Source: Azospirillum halopraeferens DSM 3675 (lineage in GTDB: Bacteria; Pseudomonadota; Alphaproteobacteria; Azospirillales; Azospirillaceae). Taken from it: a stretch of 64,000 nucleotides of DNA. A model generated the notes under the pieces. It ran no database searches. It was not told the DNA's origin and was given only the letters and a program-made list of their open reading frames with translations. The stretch covers positions 113,160 to 177,159 of the forward strand of contig NZ_KE386927.1 in NCBI RefSeq assembly GCF_000429625.1, written 5' to 3'. The first letter of the stretch is position 1. Every line of letters starts with the position of its first letter. Positions 6,758 through 14,565 of the stretch are shown in pieces. The translations under genes were made by a program, and so were the position numbers.

Positions 6758-7869
6758 GCGTGCTGCGCCCCGCCATCCTGGACCGGGAACGGGACGGCCA
6801 CGCATGGGTCCTGCGCGAAGCCGCCGAGCGGGCCGGCATCCCAACCCGGGTGGTGGCGGGCGACACCTGGCCCCACGAGATCGGCGGCCGGGTGCACGCC
6901 CGGTCCGCCGCCTCTCCCTGGCTGTGCCTGCCCGTCGGCGGGGAGGTCTTCTTCTACCGGCTCTCTGCACTCAGCCGCGGCAGCTTTGCCACCGGGCCGA
7001 CGGCTTGGGTGAACGGCGGCGCACACGCCTTCGTGAAGGACAAGCAGGCGACCAAGGACCGGCTGGCGGCGGCCGGCATTCCCACACCGCCGGGCCGCGT
7101 GTTCGCCGCCACGGACCGCGCCGATGCCCTTCTCTATGCCGCGCAATGCAGGGGCGAACTGTGCGTGAAACCCAACAGCAGTTCGCTGGGCAATCTGGTC
7201 TTCCCCGCCCTGCGGACGGCCGAGGAAATCGACGAGGCGTTCCGCGCGGTTTCCGCCCGTTTCGACACCGTCCTGGTGGAACGCAGCGTACCCGGCCAGA
7301 TCCGGCGGTTCTTCTACGTCGAGCCGGACATCGTTGCCGAAAAGGTCAGCCGCCCCGCCAGCGTCGTCGGCGACGGGCGGCGCACGGTCGCCGAGCTGGT
7401 CGAGGACGCAAACCGGGTGCGCGCCGCCCGCAAGGTCAACGGACACTTTCCCATCGCCATCGGCCACGCCGGCGCCTTCATGCTGGCCCGCCAGGGGCTC
7501 ACCGGCGACAGCGTCCCCGCCGCGGGGCGCCGGGTGTTCCTGCACCCCGTGTCGAACTCATCGGCCGGAGGGGACAGCATCACGCCTCGCAATGCCGCAC
7601 ACCCCGGCTGCATGGCGGCGATCAGGCGGGCCTGCGCGGCGGTGCCGGACCTGCGGATCGCCGGCGTCGACGCGGTGATCCGCGATCCCGGCCGCCCGGA
7701 GACGGCTGATGGCCTTGCCGTCCTGGAGATCAATGCCAATCCGGGCCTGCTCCAGCACCATTTCCCCTGGGAAGGGGAACCGCGGGACGTGGCCGGGGCC
7801 GTGGTCGCCTTCCTCCGGCGGATTGCTGCGCCGTCCCCGCTGCCGGCGCCACCCGGCGGGAAGGTGTAA
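6754..7869 (+). CDS. CphA-like ATP-grasp protein, copy 1
   Basis: This 371-aa ATP-grasp ligase-fold protein has no Mur-ligase or cyanophycin-polymerising extension. Signature parts are KDKQATKDRLAAAGIPTPPG, the ATP-binding lysine in ELCVKPNSSSLGNLV, VLVERSVPGQIRRFFYV, RPASVVGDGRRTVAEL (very like the cyanophycin-synthetase ATP-grasp), and the Mg-binding end VLEINANPGLLQHHFP. Such enzymes form amide bonds through an acyl-phosphate. An alternative GTG start at 6760 aligns with the starts of the other two copies and is better placed after GGAAGGA. The ATG overlaps the 57-aa ORF. Peptide or amino-acid ligation is inferred; no substrate is indicated. Confidence 0.75.
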   Translation: MSVLRPAILDRERDGHAWVLREAAERAGIPTRVVAGDTWPHEIGGRVHARSAASPWLCLPVGGEVFFYRLSALSRGSFATGPTAWVNGGAHAFVKDKQATKDRLAAAGIPTPPGRVFAATDRADALLYAAQCRGELCVKPNSSSLGNLVFPALRTAEEIDEAFRAVSARFDTVLVERSVPGQIRRFFYVEPDIVAEKVSRPASVVGDGRRTVAELVEDANRVRAARKVNGHFPIAIGHAGAFMLARQGLTGDSVPAAGRRVFLHPVSNSSAGGDSITPRNAAHPGCMAAIRRACAAVPDLRIAGVDAVIRDPGRPETADGLAVLEINANPGLLQHHFPWEGEPRDVAGAVVAFLRRIAAPSPLPAPPGGKV

Positions 7870-7871
7870 GC

Positions 7872-8987
7872 GTGCTGCGCCCCGCCACCCTGGACCGGGA
7901 ACGGCACGGCCACGCCCGGATCCTGCGCGACGCCGCCGAGCGGGCCGGCATCCCCACCCGGGTGGTGGCCGGCGACACCTGGCCCCACGAGATCGGCGCC
8001 GAGATCGAGGAGGACGCCGCCCTCTTCCCCTGGCTGTGCCTGCCCATCGGCGGGGAGGTGTTCTTCTATCGCCACCATTCATTGAGCCGCGGTCAGTTCT
8101 CCACGGGTCCGACCGCCCCGATCAACGGGGCCGCCCACGCCATCGCGCGGGACAAGCAGGCGACCGGGCAGCGGTTGGCGGCGGCCGGCATCCCGACGAC
8201 GCCGGGCCGGACGTTTGCCGCCGACGACCGGGCCGGCGCCCTGCTCTACGCCGCGCGGTGCCGGGGCGAACTGTGCATCAAGCCCAACACCGGCTCGCTG
8301 GGCGACCTGGTCTTTCCCGCCCTGCGCACGGCGGAGGAGATCGACGAAGCGTTCCGCGCGGTCGCCGCCTGTTACGACACGGTGCTGGTGGAACGCAGCG
8401 TGCCCGGCCAGATCTGGCGCTTCTTCTGGATCGACCCCGATGTGGTCGCGGTGAAGCACAGCCGGCCGGCCAGTGTCGTCGGCGACGGGCACCGCACGGT
8501 GGCCGAACTGATGGCCGCGAAGAACCGGGAGCGCGCCACCCGTGCCCTCGTCGGGCATTTCCCGATCGGCGACGGCCACGCCTGCGCCTTCATGCTGGGC
8601 CGCCAGGGGCTGACACCCCACAGCGTTCCCGCCGCCGGCCGCCGGGTGTTCCTTCACCCCCTTTCCAACGCGCAGACCGGGGCCGACGGCGTCGCCCGCC
8701 CCGAAGCGGTGCACCCGAGCTACACCGCCGCGGTGAAACGGGCCTGTGCCGCCCTGCCCGAGCTGCGAGTCGCCGGCGTCGATGTGGCGATCCGCGATCC
8801 CGCCCGTCCGGCGATGGCGGAGGACACGTTCGCCGTTCTGGAGATCAATTCCAGCCCCGGCCTGCTCCAGCACCACTTTCCCTGGGAAGGAACGCCCCGG
8901 GATGTGGCCGGCGCCCTGGTCGCCTTTCTCTGCCGCATCGCCACCGCCATAGAACCCACCAAGGATTCATTGAGCGTGACACCGTGA
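7872..8987 (+). CDS. CphA-like ATP-grasp protein, copy 2
   Basis: This 371-aa paralogue of its upstream neighbour is colinear along its length and starts with GTG two bases after the preceding TAA. It keeps KDKQ/RDKQAT, ELCIKPNTGSLGDLV, VERSVPGQIWRFFWI, ASVVGDGHRTVAEL and the Mg-site VLEINSSPGLLQHHFP. A GGGAAGG ribosome site lies inside the end of copy 1. The largest differences from copy 1 are in residues 43-55 and in the loop after ALSRG/SLSRG, consistent with substrate divergence after tandem duplication. All the ATP-grasp hallmarks are intact, so it is probably active. Confidence 0.75.
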   Translation: MLRPATLDRERHGHARILRDAAERAGIPTRVVAGDTWPHEIGAEIEEDAALFPWLCLPIGGEVFFYRHHSLSRGQFSTGPTAPINGAAHAIARDKQATGQRLAAAGIPTTPGRTFAADDRAGALLYAARCRGELCIKPNTGSLGDLVFPALRTAEEIDEAFRAVAACYDTVLVERSVPGQIWRFFWIDPDVVAVKHSRPASVVGDGHRTVAELMAAKNRERATRALVGHFPIGDGHACAFMLGRQGLTPHSVPAAGRRVFLHPLSNAQTGADGVARPEAVHPSYTAAVKRACAALPELRVAGVDVAIRDPARPAMAEDTFAVLEINSSPGLLQHHFPWEGTPRDVAGALVAFLCRIATAIEPTKDSLSVTP

Positions 8988-9038
8988 TGATCCTACAATA
9001 TCGGCACCATTTCATCTTGTTACATCATGGAGAATCCT

Positions 9039-9266
9039 GTGACGCACGACAATCAGAACGATCATTCCAACGAGATTCAAAGTGATCAACCGGCAAGCGA
9101 AATAGATTCGCCGTTCTGCACGGTGCCGGACCTGACGGAAGACGAACTCGTGCAACGCCGCGAGGCGCTGATCAAGATGGCGGCGCTGACCGGCGTCGCG
9201 ACGCCCTCGATCCTGGCGGTGCTGCAGTCGCGCCGGGTGCTGGCGGCGTCCGGGGGGGAATGCTGA
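9039..9266 (+). CDS. Small 75-aa peptide between ATP-grasp 2 and 3, candidate precursor
   Basis: The GTG at 9039 follows GGAGA (9029-9033) and is preferred; an ATG at 9027 would add four residues. The N-terminal half is polar (MTHDNQNDHSNEIQSDQ), then VPDLTEDELVQRREALIK, a short hydrophobic stretch AALTGVATPSILAVL, and the end QSRRVLAASGGEC. The last codons (GAA TGC TGA) overlap the ATG of ATP-grasp 3 at 9260, so the two are coupled. Leader-like acidic/polar residues followed by a short Ala/Gly/Cys tail suit a modified peptide. The RREALIK-hydrophobic part also resembles a Tat-like segment of small exported proteins. The first 120 bases are noticeably AT-richer than the flanks. Confidence 0.6.
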   Translation: MTHDNQNDHSNEIQSDQPASEIDSPFCTVPDLTEDELVQRREALIKMAALTGVATPSILAVLQSRRVLAASGGEC

Positions 9267-10378
9267 CCGTGCTGCCGGCGGACACTCTGATCCGGGAACG
9301 GCACGGCCACGCATGGGTCCTGCGCGAAGCCGCGGAGCGGGCCGGCATCCCCACCCGGGTGGTGGCCGCCGACACCTGGCCGCGCAAGTGCGGCACGGCG
9401 GAGCGGAATCCGAAGGCCAGCCCGTGGCTGTGCCTGCCGATCGGTGCCGAGGTGTTCTTCTTTCGCCATCACGGATTGAGCCGCGGCGGGTTCGCCACGG
9501 GGCCCGCCGCCCCGGTCAACGGAACCGCGGGCCTGATCACGAAGGACAAGCAGGAAACCGGGAAGCGGCTGGCGGCGGCCGGCATTCCCACGCCGCCGGG
9601 GCGCGTGTTCGCCGCCGCCGACCGGGCCGGCGCCCTGCTCTACGCCGCGCAGTGCCGGGGCGAGCTGTGCGTCAAGCCCAACAGCGGCGCGCTCGGCGAT
9701 CTCGTCTTCCCCGGCCTGCGGACGGCGCAGGAGATCGACGACGCCTTCCGGATGGTCGCCGCCCATTACGACGCGGTGCTGGTGGAACGGAGCATGCCCG
9801 GCCACGTCTGGCGCTTCTTCTACGTCGAGCCGGCGGTGGTCGGCGTGAAGTTCAGCCGTCCGGCCAGCGTGCTGGGCGATGGAATCAGCTCCGTAGCCGC
9901 GCTGATCGACGCCAAGCACCGCGAGCGGGCGGCGCGCCGGGTGGTCGGCCACTTCGACATCCCCGAAGGGCATGCCCGCACGTTCATGCTGGCCCGCCAG
10001 GGGTTGCACCTCGACAGCGTGCCCGCGGCGGGCCGCCGCGTCTTCCTGCACCCGACGTCCAATGGCGCCTCCGGCGCCGACAGCATCTCCCGCCCCGGGG
10101 CCGTTCACCCCGGGTACCGTGCGATGATGGAACGGGCCTGTGCGGCCATCCCCGGCCTGAAGGTCGCCGCGCTGGACGTGATGATCACCGACCCGGCGCA
10201 GCCGCCGACCGCCGGCACCGTCGCCGTCCTGGAGATCAACGCCAAGCCGGGGCTGCTGCCCTATCACTATCCCTGGGAAGGGCCGCCGCAGGATGTGGCC
10301 GGCGCGGTGATCGGCCTTCTGCAACGCATCGCCGTTCCATGTCAGCCGATGCCACCGCCCGCCTCCGGTCCCGCATAG
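9260..10378 (+). CDS. CphA-like ATP-grasp protein, copy 3
   Basis: This 372-aa third paralogue has TKDKQETGKRLAAAGIPTPP, ELCVKPNSGALGDLVFPG, VERSMPGHVWRFFYV, RPASVLGDGISSVAAL and the terminal VLEINAKPGLLPYHYP. It differs from copies 1 and 2 most near residues 43-56 and at the Mg-loop neighbour (Pro-Tyr-His instead of Gln-His-His). Its ATG overlaps the stop of the 75-aa peptide. Its 3' end overlaps the convergent LysR gene by 37 bases. Ligase activity on an amino acid or peptide is inferred from the fold. Confidence 0.75.
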   Translation: MLTVLPADTLIRERHGHAWVLREAAERAGIPTRVVAADTWPRKCGTAERNPKASPWLCLPIGAEVFFFRHHGLSRGGFATGPAAPVNGTAGLITKDKQETGKRLAAAGIPTPPGRVFAAADRAGALLYAAQCRGELCVKPNSGALGDLVFPGLRTAQEIDDAFRMVAAHYDAVLVERSMPGHVWRFFYVEPAVVGVKFSRPASVLGDGISSVAALIDAKHRERAARRVVGHFDIPEGHARTFMLARQGLHLDSVPAAGRRVFLHPTSNGASGADSISRPGAVHPGYRAMMERACAAIPGLKVAALDVMITDPAQPPTAGTVAVLEINAKPGLLPYHYPWEGPPQDVAGAVIGLLQRIAVPCQPMPPPASGPA

Positions 10379-11277
10379 GCTCCGCATTCCCCGTCCGTCA
10401 GGTCCTCGACGACGAAGTCCAGGAAGGCGCGGACCTTGAGCGGCACGTGCAGGCGGGACGGGTACACCGCGAAGACGCCGAGTTCGCCGGCCGACCAGTC
10501 CGGCAGCGCGGCGAGGAGGCGGCCGGCGGCGAGGTCGTCGCGCACGTACAGGTGCGGCATCAGGCCGATGCCGAAGCCGGCCAGCAGGGCGTCGCGCACG
10601 GCCAGGCTCGACGACACCATGTAGCGGCCGCCGACCGGCACGCTCACCGTGTGCCCGTCCTTGTGGAACGTCCATTCCGCGACGTGGCGGCCCAGGGAGA
10701 AGCGGACGCAGGACAGGACGCGCAGATCGTCGGGAACGGCGGGCATGCCGTGGCGCGCGAAGTAGGACGGCGCGCCGCAGACGACGTAGCGCATGGCCAT
10801 CAGCCGCCGGGAGACGAGGCTGGAGTCCGGCAGGACGGTGGCGGCGCGGATGGCGACGTCGATGCCCTCCTCGACCAGGTCGATGCGGCGGTCCTCCATG
10901 CGCAGGTCCACCGACAGGGCCGGATAACGCTCCAGAAAACGCGGCATCGCCGCCGACAGCCGCGTCAGCGACAGGGTCAGGGGAGCCGCCACCCGCAGCA
11001 CACCGCCGGGCATCCGCTGGAGCGGCCCCAGCGCCCCGTCCGCATCCTCCAGCGCGTCGAGGATGCGCACGACCCGGTCGTAATAGAGCGCCCCCGCCTC
11101 GGTCCGGCTCATCCGCCGGGTGGTGCGGTTGAGCAGGCGCACGCCGAGCTGCGCTTCCAGTTCGGACAGGTTCTTGGTCACCGCCGCCGGCGACAGGCCG
11201 AGCTGGCGCGCCGCCCCGGCGAAGCTGCCCTGCTCCACCACCGTGCGGAAGACCCTCAGCGCGGTGAACCGGTCCAC
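10342..11277 (-). CDS. LysR-family transcriptional regulator
   Basis: This 311-aa regulator is counted from the GTG at 11277, which gives the typical start VDRFTALRVFRTVVEQGSF. The N-terminal winged helix-turn-helix has ARQLGLSPAAVTKNLSELEA and LLNRTTRRMSRTEAG. The rest is a LysR-substrate domain with DIAIRAATVLPDSSLV-like and ALLAGFGIGLMPHLYV segments. A longer frame from 11322 would extend past the usual N-terminus. It diverges from the nitroreductase gene and probably controls it, as is usual for LysR pairs. Its 3' end overlaps ATP-grasp copy 3. Confidence 0.88.
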   Translation of the reverse strand: MDRFTALRVFRTVVEQGSFAGAARQLGLSPAAVTKNLSELEAQLGVRLLNRTTRRMSRTEAGALYYDRVVRILDALEDADGALGPLQRMPGGVLRVAAPLTLSLTRLSAAMPRFLERYPALSVDLRMEDRRIDLVEEGIDVAIRAATVLPDSSLVSRRLMAMRYVVCGAPSYFARHGMPAVPDDLRVLSCVRFSLGRHVAEWTFHKDGHTVSVPVGGRYMVSSSLAVRDALLAGFGIGLMPHLYVRDDLAAGRLLAALPDWSAGELGVFAVYPSRLHVPLKVRAFLDFVVEDLTDGECGAYAGPEAGGGIG

Positions 11278-11378
11278 GTATTGTTTCCCGCCGGTGAATG
11301 GTGAGTGAACCGGATGCCACATTGTCCTGTAGCGGGCAAGGGGTTACCTCTCGCCCCACCCGGCATTGGAGACCGACC

Positions 11379-11960
11379 ATGAGCGAACGCGTTCCCGCCC
11401 ACCCCGTCGACCCGCTGTTCCCGGCCCGCTGGTCGCCCCGCGCCTTCGACGCGGCCGACATGCCGGAAAGCGACCTGCTGACCATGCTGGAGGCCGCCCG
11501 CTGGGCGCCGTCGGCGTTCAACTACCAGCCCTGGCGCTTCCTCTACGCCCGGCGCGGCGACGCCCATTGGGCCGATTTCCTGGACCTGCTGCTGCCCGGC
11601 AACGCCCGGTGGGCGCGCGACGCGTCGGCCCTGGTGTTCGTGCTGTCGGACACCCGGCTGGTGCGCGACGACTCCGACACGCCCGCCTACACCCACAGCT
11701 TCGACACCGGCGCCGCCTGGGCGCAACTGGCCCTTCAGGCCATTCGGCTGGGCTATCACGCCCACGGCATGGCCGGCATCGATTTCGACCGCGCCCGCGC
11801 CCGCCTCGCCGTGCCCGAGCGGTTCCGCATCGAGATGGCCGCGGCCATCGGCCGGCGCGCCGACCCCGCCACCCTGCCCGACGACCTGCGGGCGCGCGAA
11901 CAGCCCTCGCCGCGCCGGCCGCTGGAGGCGATCGCCTACCCCGGCCCGTTCCGGGGCTGA
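11379..11960 (+). CDS. Nitroreductase-family FMN protein
   Basis: This 193-aa protein has the nitroreductase start FPARWSPRAFD, the FMN-binding ARWAPSAFNYQPWRFLYA, and HSFDTGAAWAQLALQAIRLG typical of the dimer interface. Such enzymes reduce nitro- or quinone-type compounds using NAD(P)H. The ATG at 11379 follows TTGGAGACC and gives the normal N-terminus; the frame upstream overlaps the LysR promoter. The divergent LysR gene shares the 101-base intergenic region. The substrate is unknown. Confidence 0.82.
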   Translation: MSERVPAHPVDPLFPARWSPRAFDAADMPESDLLTMLEAARWAPSAFNYQPWRFLYARRGDAHWADFLDLLLPGNARWARDASALVFVLSDTRLVRDDSDTPAYTHSFDTGAAWAQLALQAIRLGYHAHGMAGIDFDRARARLAVPERFRIEMAAAIGRRADPATLPDDLRAREQPSPRRPLEAIAYPGPFRG

Positions 11961-11999
11961 CACCGTCCCCCTGCCCCCTCCTGCAACGGAGACCCCGGC

Positions 12000-12851
12000 G
12001 TGCCCGGCTCCCGGCTTCCGGTCATTCTCGCGACGCTGCTCGCCCCCGTCCTGTGGGGCACGACCTACGTCGTGTTCACCATGACGCTGCCCACCGGCCA
12101 TCCCCTGCTGGTCGGTGCGCTGCGCGCGCTGCCGGCGGGCGTCCTGCTGATGGCGCTGGGCCCCGGCTTGCCGCCCCGCGACCGCATCGTGCCGCTGGCG
12201 GTGCTGGGGGTGGCCAACATCGGCCTGTTCTTCGGCCTGCTGTTCGTCAGCGCCGCCCGTCTGCCGGGCGGCATGGCGGCCACGATCATGGCGATCCAGC
12301 CCCTCATCGTCGGGCTGCTGGCGTGGGTGATGCTGCGCCGAAGCCCCCATCCGGGGCAGATCGCGGCGGCATTGGCGGGGCTGGCCGGTGTGGCGCTGCT
12401 GGTGCTCGACCCGTCCGCGGCCCCCGATAGGGTGGGCGTCCTGGCGGCCCTGGCGGCGGCCGGATCGATGGCGCTGGGCACCGTGCTGCTGGAACGGTGG
12501 GGCCGCGCCGGGCCGCCGCTGGCCCTCGCCGCCTGGCAGCTCACCCTGGGCGGTCTGGTCCTGCTGCCGGTGGCGCTGGCCGTCGAAGGGCCGCCGCCGG
12601 TGCCGAGCGCGCTCAACCTCTTCGGGCTTGCCGTGCTGACCATCGTCGGCACCGCACTCACCTACTGGCTGTGGGTGCGCGGGATCGCCGCCCTGGGCGC
12701 CGACGTGGTCTTCCTGTCGCTGTTCAGCCCGCTGGTGGCGACGGCGCTGGGCGCCCTGCTGCTCGGCGAATGGTTCGAGCCGGTGCAGACCGCCGGCATC
12801 GCCCTGATCCTCGCCGCGACGGCCACCGGGATGGCCCTGTCGCGGCGGTGA
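12000..12851 (+). CDS. EamA/DMT-family transporter
   Basis: This 283-aa inner-membrane protein has about ten hydrophobic segments arranged as two EamA repeats. Examples are LAPVLWGTTYVVFT near the start, the repeat-ending AALAGLAGVALLVL, and FSPLVATALGALLLGEWF in the second repeat. Members export amino acids or other metabolites. The start is GTG after CGGAGACC, 39 bases downstream of the nitroreductase, so co-transcription under the LysR regulator is plausible. The exported compound cannot be told from sequence. Confidence 0.85.
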   Translation: MPGSRLPVILATLLAPVLWGTTYVVFTMTLPTGHPLLVGALRALPAGVLLMALGPGLPPRDRIVPLAVLGVANIGLFFGLLFVSAARLPGGMAATIMAIQPLIVGLLAWVMLRRSPHPGQIAAALAGLAGVALLVLDPSAAPDRVGVLAALAAAGSMALGTVLLERWGRAGPPLALAAWQLTLGGLVLLPVALAVEGPPPVPSALNLFGLAVLTIVGTALTYWLWVRGIAALGADVVFLSLFSPLVATALGALLLGEWFEPVQTAGIALILAATATGMALSRR

Positions 12852-12860
12852 CCGGGCCGA

Positions 12861-13409
12861 TCACCGCCCGGCGCGCACCGGTGCGGTCTCGTCGTCCTCC
12901 TCGTCGTCCTCCAGGGATTCCGGGATGTCGGGGGAATCCACGTCGATGGGAACGCCCGGCAGGTGCTTGGAGCTGCGGATCGACAGGGCCGACTTGACGT
13001 GCGCCACGTTGGGGGCGCTGGTCAGCTTCGTGGTCAGGAAGCGCTGGTAGTCGTCCCAGTCCTCGGCCACGATCTTCAGCAGGAAGTCGAACTCCCCGGC
13101 CAGCATGTTGCACTCGCGCACCATGGGCCAGCTGTTGATCAGCTCCTCGAACTTCCTCAGGTCGGCTTCCGCCTGGCTGGACAGGCCGACCTGCGCGAAC
13201 ACCGTCACGCCGAATCCCAGCGCATCGGGATTGATGTCGGCGTGATAGCCGCGTATGAACCCGGACTCCTCCAGCGCTCGCACCCGCCGCAGGCAGGGGG
13301 GGGCGGAGATGCCGGCGCGCCGCGCAAGCTCCACGTTCGTCATCCGGCCGTCATTCTGCAGATCCCGCAGAATACGCCGGTCAATTCGGTCGAGTTTGAC
13401 CCGCCGCAT
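12861..13409 (-). CDS. Lrp/AsnC-family transcriptional regulator
   Basis: This 182-aa regulator has an N-terminal DNA-binding domain (LDRIDRRILRDLQNDGRMTN, then ARRAGISAPPCLRRVRALEE) and a C-terminal RAM/AsnC ligand domain (VREC..LAGEFDFLLKIVAED). The last 25 residues form an unusual very acidic tail (SLEDDEEDDETAPV) beyond the standard family end. It converges on the EamA gene and diverges from the ELM1 gene. Lrp proteins usually respond to an amino acid; the neighbouring exporter is one possible target. Confidence 0.9.
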   Translation of the reverse strand: MRRVKLDRIDRRILRDLQNDGRMTNVELARRAGISAPPCLRRVRALEESGFIRGYHADINPDALGFGVTVFAQVGLSSQAEADLRKFEELINSWPMVRECNMLAGEFDFLLKIVAEDWDDYQRFLTTKLTSAPNVAHVKSALSIRSSKHLPGVPIDVDSPDIPESLEDDEEDDETAPVRAGR

Positions 13410-13458
13410 GATGTGCTCAGTTCGCTCCGGGGGATGGTCTGGGAAAGGATATTACACG

Positions 13459-14535
13459 GTGGCAGCCTCTACGCCAAGCCGGAACCCGGCGCAACCGGAA
13501 ACCGCCGATGGTTTTTCCGGCCAGCAAACAGAAGGGCGCGACGACGCGCCGCACCCCGGTGCGGACGACGGCCTGACCTGCTGGGTCGTCACCGAGGGGG
13601 CGGCCGGCATGGAGAACCAGGGCGTCGGCCTGGCCGAGGCGCTGGGGATCACGCCGGTGGTCAAGCGCATCCGCCTGCGCAGCCCGTGGAAGCAGCTCAC
13701 CCCCTTCCTGCGCATCGGCAACCGCTTCGCTTTCTCCGCCGAGGGCGACCCCGTGGGCCCGCCCTGGCCCGACGTGCTGATCGCCATCGGCCGCCAGAGC
13801 AACCCCGCCGCCCTGGCGGCGCGCCGCCATTCGGGCGGCCGCACCTTCACGGTGCGCATCCAGGACCCGCAGATCTCCCCCCGCCATTTCGGCCTGGTGG
13901 TGGTGCCCGAGCACGACCGGCTGCGCGGCCCCAACGTCATCACCACCCGCGGCGCCCTTCACCGGGTGACCCGCGCCGTGCTGGACGAGGCCGCCGCCCG
14001 CCACGCCGCGCGCCTGGACCACCTGCCGCGGCCGCGCGTGGCGGTGCTGGTGGGCGGCAGCAACGGCGTCTACCACCTGTCCCCCACCGTCATGGGAGAC
14101 GTCGCCGACAACCTGGCCCGGCTGGCGCAGGAGCACGGCGCCGGCCTGATGGTGACGCCGTCGCGGCGCACCGGGGCGGACAACGAGGCGATCCTGCGCG
14201 CCCGCCTTACCGGCCTGCCGGCGGAGGTGTGGGACGGCACCGGCGAGAACCCCTACTTCGCCTATCTGGCTCTGGCCGACGCGGTGGTCGTCACCTGCGA
14301 CAGCGTGTCCATGGTGTCGGAGGCCTGCTTCACCGGCAAGCCGGTCTACGTGATCGAACTGGAGGGCGGCTCGCCCAAGTTCCGCGCCTTCCTCGACGCC
14401 CTGTACCGCGACGGCATCACCCGCCCCTTCGCCGGCACGCTGGACCACTGGACCTACGAGCCCTTCGACGACACCACGCGGGTCGCCGCCGAGGTCCGCC
14501 GCCGCCTCGCCGCGCAACGGGCGCGGCGGCGCTGA
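13459..14535 (+). CDS. ELM1/GtrOC1-family protein (DUF1022)
   Basis: This 358-aa cytoplasmic protein has the ELM1 (DUF1022) pattern: TCWVVTEGAAGMENQGVGLA, IGRQSNPAALAARR, VRIQDPQISPRHFGLVVVPE, VLVGGSNGVYHL and VVTCDSVSMVSEACFTGKPV. It has a glycosyltransferase-B-like fold. Plant relatives act in mitochondrial fission, while the bacterial role is not settled. The GTG at 13459 has AAAGGA 10 bases upstream. Longer frames overlap the divergent Lrp gene and look non-coding. Confidence 0.8.
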   Translation: MAASTPSRNPAQPETADGFSGQQTEGRDDAPHPGADDGLTCWVVTEGAAGMENQGVGLAEALGITPVVKRIRLRSPWKQLTPFLRIGNRFAFSAEGDPVGPPWPDVLIAIGRQSNPAALAARRHSGGRTFTVRIQDPQISPRHFGLVVVPEHDRLRGPNVITTRGALHRVTRAVLDEAAARHAARLDHLPRPRVAVLVGGSNGVYHLSPTVMGDVADNLARLAQEHGAGLMVTPSRRTGADNEAILRARLTGLPAEVWDGTGENPYFAYLALADAVVVTCDSVSMVSEACFTGKPVYVIELEGGSPKFRAFLDALYRDGITRPFAGTLDHWTYEPFDDTTRVAAEVRRRLAAQRARRR

Positions 14536-14565
14536 CGGGCGGGGCCGCCGGACGGCGGTTGCGCC

